Assembly (NCBI GenBank): GCA_020347625.1
Contig: CP070735.1
Span: 2,070,474-2,110,406, forward strand
Direction: 5' to 3'
Length of the DNA stretch: 39,933 nt
Source of the DNA: Deltaproteobacteria bacterium
Lineage (GTDB): Bacteria > Desulfobacterota > Syntrophobacteria > BM002
The position numbers and the translations under genes were made by a program. The stretch's first letter is position 1. Every line of letters starts with the position of its first letter. The notes beneath the pieces are model-generated. The model did no database searches. It worked only from the letters and a program-made list of their open reading frames with translations, and was not told the DNA's origin. Shown piece by piece: positions 33,402-39,933 of this stretch.

Positions 33402-34961
33402 TTATTCCCACTCGATGGTGCTGGGCGGTTTGGAAGAGATGTCGTATACCACCCGGTTAACTCCCTTAACCTCATTAATAATCCGGTTGGACATCTGCCC
33501 TAGTACCTCGTAGGGCATCCGAGCCCAATCAGCAGTCATGGCATCAAGGCTTTCAACGATCCGGATGGAAATCACCTGGTCATAGGTGCGCTCATCGCCC
33601 ATCACTCCCACAGTGCGGACAGGGAGGAGCACACCGAATGCTTGCCAGACTTGATCATGAAGACCGCTGGCCTCCATTTCCTCCATCACAATAGTGTCAG
33701 CCTGCCGCAAGATCTTCAATCTCTCCACCGTTACTTCGCCCAGAATACGGATGGCCAGCCCTGGCCCGGGAAAAGGGTGCCGTTGTATTAATCGGTGTGG
33801 TAAGCCGAGTTCACCACCCACTTTGCGCACCTCGTCCTTGAACAGCTCTCTGAGTGGCTCGATGAGTCTGAGATTCATCACCTCCGGGAGTCCTCCCACA
33901 TTGTGATGAGTCTTAATGGTGGCGGAAGGCCCTTTGAAAGAGACGCTTTCGATCACGTCGGGATAAAGGGTTCCCTGGGCGAGAAATTCAGCCCCCGGAA
34001 TCTGCTTGGCTTCGGCTTCAAAGATCTCGATGAAAAGGTTACCGATGATCTTGCGTTTCTGCTCTGGGTCAACCACACCTTTTAGGCGGCTGAGAAAAGC
34101 ATCTGAGGCATCAATATAGTCCAGATTAATCTCAAAGGTGTCGCGAAAAATCTCTTGCACCTCTTCAGCTTCGCCTTGACGAAGCAAGCCGTTGTTTACA
34201 AAGATGCAGGTGGACTGATGCCCCACCGCTTTATGCAGCAAAACAGCAACCACGGAGCTGTCAACACCGCCGCTCAGCGCACATACCACATTTTTGGAAC
34301 CGACGGCCTGCCGTAAACTCTCCACGGTGCTGGCCACAAATGACTTCATCGTCCAAGTCGGCTTGCAGCCGCAAGCACGGAAAAGGAAGTTCTTGAGCAT
34401 TTCGGTGCCATTGGGGGTATGGGCGACCTCTGGGTGGAACTGAACCCCGTAAAGCTCGGCCGTGGCGTGACGCATTGCCGCCACGGGTGAGTTGCCACTG
34501 TGAGCAATGCCAGTGAAGCCCGGAGGCGGTACCTTGATCTTGTCACCGTGGCTCATCCACACCTGCTCCCCCCGTCCCTCTTTAACTCCATCCAAGCCAT
34601 GAAACAAGTCTTGAAAAGAATCGATGGATAACTGAGCCTTCCCATACTCCCGCTTTGCGGCTTTCTCCACCTCGCCGCCCAACAAGTGGGTCATTAGCTG
34701 CATGCCGTAACAGATACCCAGCACTGGAAGACCTAGGTCGAGGATTTCAGGATCGATTGAGGGCGCACCCTCGTCCAGCACGCACGCAGGGCCTCCCGAG
34801 AGGATGATGCCCTTGGCGCCAAAATCCCTGATTTTTTCCAGCTCCATGTTGAAGGGGTGGATCTCACAGTACACCTGAGCTTCCCGCACCCGCCTGGCGA
34901 TGAGCTGGGTGGTCTGGGAGCCAAAATCCATGATCAATATTTTATCGGCATGAATGTCCAT
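33402..34961 (-). CDS. guaA: GMP synthase (glutamine-hydrolysing)
   Basis: This cytosolic enzyme converts XMP to GMP using ATP and glutamine. The protein is 519 residues from the ATG at 34961. The class I amidotransferase domain (8-195) has nucleophile C84 in GICYGMQ and partners H176 and E178 in QFHPEV. The ATP-pyrophosphatase domain has the P-loop SGGVDSS (230-236), and the C-terminal dimerisation domain ends PSTIEWE. A longer frame starting at 35198 runs inside guaB and is rejected. The guaB stop lies one base upstream, so the two are translated together. Confidence 0.97.
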   Translation of the reverse strand: MDIHADKILIMDFGSQTTQLIARRVREAQVYCEIHPFNMELEKIRDFGAKGIILSGGPACVLDEGAPSIDPEILDLGLPVLGICYGMQLMTHLLGGEVEKAAKREYGKAQLSIDSFQDLFHGLDGVKEGRGEQVWMSHGDKIKVPPPGFTGIAHSGNSPVAAMRHATAELYGVQFHPEVAHTPNGTEMLKNFLFRACGCKPTWTMKSFVASTVESLRQAVGSKNVVCALSGGVDSSVVAVLLHKAVGHQSTCIFVNNGLLRQGEAEEVQEIFRDTFEINLDYIDASDAFLSRLKGVVDPEQKRKIIGNLFIEIFEAEAKQIPGAEFLAQGTLYPDVIESVSFKGPSATIKTHHNVGGLPEVMNLRLIEPLRELFKDEVRKVGGELGLPHRLIQRHPFPGPGLAIRILGEVTVERLKILRQADTIVMEEMEASGLHDQVWQAFGVLLPVRTVGVMGDERTYDQVISIRIVESLDAMTADWARMPYEVLGQMSNRIINEVKGVNRVVYDISSKPPSTIEWE

Positions 34962-34962
34962 A

Positions 34963-36549
<1,587 letters not shown>

Positions 36550-36650
36550 CTAAGTTTCAGGTTATTAGCCAATGTAAAGTAATCAATCTATGCCTCAGTT
36601 TAATCCGAGAGTAGCAAACTCGCCACAGTATTGGAGTAAGGAACATTTCA

Positions 36651-36762
36651 GATTGCAGATTTTAGATTTCGCATTAAAGTTTCTGGTTTCTGCAATCTGC
36701 AATCTTAAATCTGAAATCCTCAATCCGAAATCCGCATTACGCAATCCGCAATTTCAAATCGA
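36651..36762. repeat. Long face-to-face AATCNNN/GATTNNN heptad array
   Basis: The left part reads cagattg-cagattt-tagattt. After a 30-base centre, the right part runs about ten units in 7-base register (ctgcaat twice, cttaaat, ctgaaat, cctcaat, ccgaaat, ccgcatt, acgcaat, ccgcaat, ttcaaat). The two parts are imperfect inverted copies. It ends just after the 3' end of the Ppx/GppA gene, whose stop is at 36765. Confidence 0.75.
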
Positions 36763-36764
36763 TC

Positions 36765-37715
36765 TCAGTGTACCTCCGGTGTAGCTGCCAGGCTCTGGCA
36801 AAGCTCCAGAAACAATCCCTCCAGCAGTCCGGCGTCGCTTACCGTGAATTCAGAAAAGTCAAAGGTATCCATCAATTCTAGAGTCACAAGTGCACCGGCC
36901 AATATAATGTCCTCCCGACCTGGCTCAAGACCTGGAATTTTCTTGCGCTCGGCGATTGGCATGTTCGACAGGTCATTGCATAGCTCCAGAAGCCACGATC
37001 GTTTCAAGACGGTTCCATTTATAAGGCCGGGATCGTATGCTCTCAGCCCAAGATACATGCTCGCCAGGGTGGTCACAGTGCCTGCAGTGCCCACCCAAAG
37101 TGTGTCTTGCAAAGTACCCGGCAGAGTCAGCCTGTCCAATATTCCAGACACATGCCGACGCAATTCTGTACAACTATTTGAGCCTGGAGGGTCCTCCCGC
37201 AAGAAAGTTTCGGTCAGGTGAACGACCCCCACCGGCGTGCTCAGGCTCTCGACTGCACTGCCTTCTTGTGGAGACTTCCGAATCAGTTCGGTACTTCCCC
37301 CGCCAATGTCGAAAATGGCCATTGGCGCCTCACTGCTCGGGATGATGGAAGAAACCCCGAGTAGCGACAGTTGCGCCTCTTCAGATCCACTCAGGAGGCG
37401 AACACTGAGGCCTGTCTGGTTACGAACCATGTCCAGGAACTGGTCACCATTGCCGGCCTCACGCACCACAGCCGTGGCTCCGGCCAGATATTCCGAAACA
37501 CCTCTTTGACCCATCAGATCAACGAACTCCTTCAAGGCGACAATGCTACGTTCCATGGCCGCTTCCTGCAAAGTCCTCGAGGGCAGGAAGTGTTCTCCTA
37601 ATCGGGTGATTCTCCGTTCAACTTGGATAGGTCTAAGGGGCGCAGAAACCGTGGGTTCGGCAATGAGTAGCCGAAGGGTGTTGGAGCCAACATCTATGGA
37701 AGCTAGCCGATGCAT
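36765..37715 (-). CDS. Ppx/GppA-family phosphatase
   Basis: The 316-residue protein is of the short Ppx/GppA type (ASKHA fold). Phosphate-binding loop 1 is IDVGSNTLRL (7-16), the catalytic glutamate region is SGSEEAQLS (109-117), and loop 2 is FDIGGGSTEL (135-144). A third motif, GTAGTVTTLASM, follows near 209-220. Members hydrolyse polyphosphate or pppGpp; the short form lacks the C-terminal HD-like domain, so the preferred substrate cannot be read. The C-terminus is normal (DAGLLEGLFLE). It is probably a single-gene transcript. Confidence 0.92.
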   Translation of the reverse strand: MHRLASIDVGSNTLRLLIAEPTVSAPLRPIQVERRITRLGEHFLPSRTLQEAAMERSIVALKEFVDLMGQRGVSEYLAGATAVVREAGNGDQFLDMVRNQTGLSVRLLSGSEEAQLSLLGVSSIIPSSEAPMAIFDIGGGSTELIRKSPQEGSAVESLSTPVGVVHLTETFLREDPPGSNSCTELRRHVSGILDRLTLPGTLQDTLWVGTAGTVTTLASMYLGLRAYDPGLINGTVLKRSWLLELCNDLSNMPIAERKKIPGLEPGREDIILAGALVTLELMDTFDFSEFTVSDAGLLEGLFLELCQSLAATPEVH

Positions 37716-37874
37716 CCAGCCGTTAGGCGATTCCTCGCTTTAGTAGAATTAAGTCCTGATCAATAACAGATGCGCTCAAATATTTCAACCGAATCTATAA
37801 GGGCTCTCAGCATTGAAGGTTGAAATCGCTTTCCAAAAGGCCGAATCCCAAGCATTTCTTGAATTGAAAAACAA

Positions 37875-37909
37875 TTTACCCATTTCTGGTATTACCAGAA
37901 ATGGGTAAA
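37875..37909. repeat. Perfect 16-bp hairpin
   Basis: tttacccatttctggt (37875-37890) and its exact complement (37894-37909) are separated by only att. It lies about 160 bases upstream of the Ppx/GppA gene and 42 bases beyond the porin terminator on the minus strand. It could be a backup terminator or a binding site for a dimeric regulator. Confidence 0.65.
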
Positions 37910-37944
37910 AAACAAGATTGGTATAGGGTTGGATGGTTTTGGAG

Positions 37945-37974
37945 AAAAAAAGGGCCAAGCAAATGCTTGGCCCT
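37945..37974 (-). terminator. Rho-independent terminator of the porin gene
   Basis: On the minus strand, agggccaagca/tgcttggccct is a perfect 11-bp stem with a 2-base loop, followed by a run of T. It begins about 30 bases after the porin stop. Confidence 0.9.
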
Positions 37975-38004
37975 GGCCCCTTTTTCTCAAGTGGGAGTTT
38001 GTTG

Positions 38005-39312
38005 TTAGAATTTGTAAATGAAGGTCAAGCCGAAGAGATGGGCGTCCGTATCCTTGAATTTTCCGGTGACCCGAGTAGAGCCAGTGGGGGGATTACCGGT
38101 CAGTCCCGCATCACCCACCTCGTTATCCCAGTCCACGTTGTCGGCTGTCAGGTAATTGTAGGCAAAGTCAACCGTTAGCGCCTGCCAATGGCCCCCCACC
38201 CCAACGGTGAACAGCCAGCGGTCCTTTCCGGGAATCCTGGCGCTCAGGGTGGAGTCGGGGATGGGTGACTCGTCGTAAATCACACCGGCCCGCAGGTCCA
38301 AATACTCAAACAACTTGTATTGTGCGCCAAAACGATAGGCCCAGGCATCCTTCCAATTCTCCGGGATTAACTTTGAACTAACCAGACCCCCCGCAATTGG
38401 ATCTTCGAAGTCGGCCTCGATCTTATCCCAGACGGACCAGTTGGTCCACTGGGTGTCGAACTCGAGGGTGAGGGGGCCCCTCTCCCAGGTGAGGCCAAAA
38501 TAGGCGATATCGGGCAAAGTGAATGAAGCTGAAATGTTTGTATTTTGGAAAGCACCAGGTATCTGTGGACTGAACTTCAGGTCACCGTTGTTTTCTGAGT
38601 GTTCAATTCGGCTTCGGTAGGAGGCGCCAAACTTGAGATGGTCGGTGAGCCAGATCAGCAGCCCGAAATTGTAACCGTAGCCCCAGCTATCGCCGGTGAA
38701 TTTGTTTTCGGTCGAAAGGACGGGCAAACCGAGTGCGCCCGAGAACACGTTGCTCCTCAGGTCAAAATCCAGGTATGAGAAGACAACGCCAGCGGCCAGG
38801 CTCACCTTGGGGTTGGGTCTGAAAGCTATGGACGGGTTGAGGTTGAAGGTCCTGAGCTCGGCGAAGGTGCCGCCATCGGTGTAAGAACCTTCCCATTGAT
38901 TGTCCCAGTCGGTTTTCAGGCCAAAATTGGAAAATGTAGCAAAGCCCACGCTCCACTTCTCATTCAACTTGGCAGTGACGTACATGTGAGGAATTAAATG
39001 GATATCGGCTTCGATGTCCTCTGTTGAACCGGCGGGAAAGTTCGCGGGGTCACGCGTCCCATCACTCTTGAATGTGGCATCCGGCGCTATGACGGTAAGG
39101 CCCGCAGCGAACTGGATCCCTTCCAATTGCACGATGCCGGCCGGGTTGAAGTAGGCCGCCGAGGGATCGTCTGCCTGGGCAACAAAGGCGCCGCCCATGC
39201 CCATGGCCTTGGCGCCGTGTTCATTGATCGCAAAGCCATGTCCGAAAGCGAGAGCCGGCAAAACAAGTATGCTCAGCACCGCCAACCAACTCGTAAACCA
39301 GTGCTTCTTCAT
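38005..39312 (-). CDS. OmpP1/FadL/TodX-family outer-membrane protein
   Basis: The 435-residue beta-barrel channel probably passes hydrophobic compounds such as long-chain fatty acids or aromatics across the outer membrane. It has a signal peptide (to about residue 25). The family's N-terminal plug follows: GFAINEHGAKAMGMGGAFVA, then DDPSAAYFNPAG (about 48-59). Alternating amphipathic strands run to the end, which finishes with FIYKF; the terminal F is the barrel-assembly signal. The start is supported by aaggag and ggggg before the ATG. A terminator follows. Confidence 0.93.
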   Translation of the reverse strand: MKKHWFTSWLAVLSILVLPALAFGHGFAINEHGAKAMGMGGAFVAQADDPSAAYFNPAGIVQLEGIQFAAGLTVIAPDATFKSDGTRDPANFPAGSTEDIEADIHLIPHMYVTAKLNEKWSVGFATFSNFGLKTDWDNQWEGSYTDGGTFAELRTFNLNPSIAFRPNPKVSLAAGVVFSYLDFDLRSNVFSGALGLPVLSTENKFTGDSWGYGYNFGLLIWLTDHLKFGASYRSRIEHSENNGDLKFSPQIPGAFQNTNISASFTLPDIAYFGLTWERGPLTLEFDTQWTNWSVWDKIEADFEDPIAGGLVSSKLIPENWKDAWAYRFGAQYKLFEYLDLRAGVIYDESPIPDSTLSARIPGKDRWLFTVGVGGHWQALTVDFAYNYLTADNVDWDNEVGDAGLTGNPPTGSTRVTGKFKDTDAHLFGLTFIYKF

Positions 39313-39724
39313 CCCCCTTCTCCTTTCTCCCTGGAGTTACAAGACTACTCGTTATTATCTAGCAGCTGCTCGTGGTTGCCAGCTGGCTGTGTAATTGTTT
39401 ATTGAATTATTTATAAGAAATGGTGATTAGGTATAGTGGTGTTTGTTAACATTTTCTCTATCAGATCTACAGGCGGGATGTCAAGGAAAATGGCCAAAGA
39501 TGATGATATCAGACGTTTTCACCTAGTAAGAAGGTAGGTCTATTGGCCAAATAATCAATTCATGGCGGAAGCTCAATATGCCTGGCCAGATCTTTATTTT
39601 TTGATTGGAGCAAATTGGACGGAGATCCGGATCCGCCGTGGCTACACCGGACAGGTAAACCCCACCCTAAGATATTTCCGTAAAAAGAAACAAAGGTGGT
39701 CTTTAGGGAGGGGCGGTGTCTCGA
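39313..39724. other. 412-bp gap between porin and ligase genes
   Basis: No gene is supported. A plus-strand frame at 39562-39804 runs into the 3' end of the ligase gene on the other strand and has no family match. Near-inverted arms ccccaccctaaga (39660-39672) and tctttagggagggg (39700-39713) lie just beyond the ligase stop and might terminate it on the minus strand, though the T-tract is weak. ttggcc words at 39490 and 39543 are short. Confidence 0.4.
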
Positions 39725-39933
39725 CTAGCCGTTGGCGCGTTCATCAAGAATCTGACCCAGACGGTCCTCGTAGAGCGCCATGGTTCCCGGCTCAACCAAC
39801 TTGACCCTGGCGGGGATACCCAGACTCTGCTCCAGCTCCAGCCGTACCCTGTGCACCAGATGCTCCAGCACCTTGATCTCGTCGGAAAAGTGAACTTCAT
39901 CCACCCGCACCCAGATCTCCAGCAGATCAAGGT
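39725..39933 (-). CDS. Phenylacetate-CoA ligase-like protein, C-terminal part (cut by window edge)
   Basis: Only the last 69 or so codons are present, reading in from the right edge. The residues EIWVRVDEVHFSDEIK, then LEHLVHRVRLELEQ, then GIPARVKLVEPGTM match the C-terminal lid domain of PaaK-type adenylate-forming ligases. Such ligases activate phenylacetate or related aryl acids with ATP and CoA. The substrate and start cannot be judged from this fragment. Confidence 0.75.
   Translation of the reverse strand, partial: LDLLEIWVRVDEVHFSDEIKVLEHLVHRVRLELEQSLGIPARVKLVEPGTMALYEDRLGQILDERANG

Noticed and set aside
33377..33475. N-terminal extension of DnaE overlapping guaA
   Set aside because: The conserved PHP start (DFVHLHLHS) begins right after the ATG at 33376. 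The extension only reads antisense-free guaA sequence in another frame.
39562..39804. 80-residue open frame near the right edge
   Set aside because: Its second half is antisense to the ligase C-terminus, and it has odd composition and no recognisable domain.

Overview
The window is a chromosomal stretch from a Gram-negative bacterium, most likely a deltaproteobacterium (Desulfobacterota). I infer this from gene content, not from a search: outer-membrane and envelope genes (a FadL/OmpP1-type porin, lapA-lapB, lnt, a TPR-AMIN-amidase), several orphan response regulators and PilZ/GGDEF proteins, and a release factor 2 gene that still carries the +1 frameshift site. It is mostly core genome. I see no prophage, insertion sequence, CRISPR array or toxin cluster.

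Layout. 1-8.5 kb: a SIS-domain protein, two small exported proteins, a zinc-ribbon protein, uppP, an orphan NarL-type regulator with a small ribbon-helix-helix-like protein, a free-standing tRNA-Ala(GGC) with its own promoter and terminator, a 209-bp nested inverted-repeat element, a receiver protein with a His-less HisKA-like tail, and PilZ and unknown proteins. 8.5-13.3 kb: a DciA-type protein, the minus-strand operon nadK / DUF1015 / trmN6-like methyltransferase, and a receiver-GGDEF diguanylate cyclase. 13.4-15.5 kb: a polyamine cluster (XRE-cupin regulator, speH-like decarboxylase, speB-like agmatinase). 15.7-20.1 kb: corC-like, a PilZ protein, lnt and prfB. 20.2-36.4 kb: a long minus-strand block, read in transcription order as guaB, guaA, a divergent dnaE, UPF0280, HIT, lapA, lapB, mutS, a cell-wall amidase and an RNB exoribonuclease. 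36.8-39.9 kb: a Ppx/GppA phosphatase, a FadL-like porin, and the 3' end of a phenylacetate-CoA ligase-like gene cut by the window edge.

How the genes work together. guaB and guaA (one base apart) make GMP from IMP. lapA/lapB tune LPS synthesis in gammaproteobacteria. lnt, the amidase and uppP serve lipoprotein and peptidoglycan metabolism. speH-speB can feed polyamine synthesis under the XRE-cupin protein. Two PilZ proteins and a GGDEF protein point to c-di-GMP signalling.

The most unusual material is in and between genes. Many intergenic gaps hold degenerate 7-bp-periodic arrays (AATCNNN and other heptads), several arranged face to face. There is a nested palindromic element after the tRNA, and a second gap is bounded by inverted repeats. 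The dnaE copy keeps the three catalytic aspartates but has lost many other conserved polymerase motifs.
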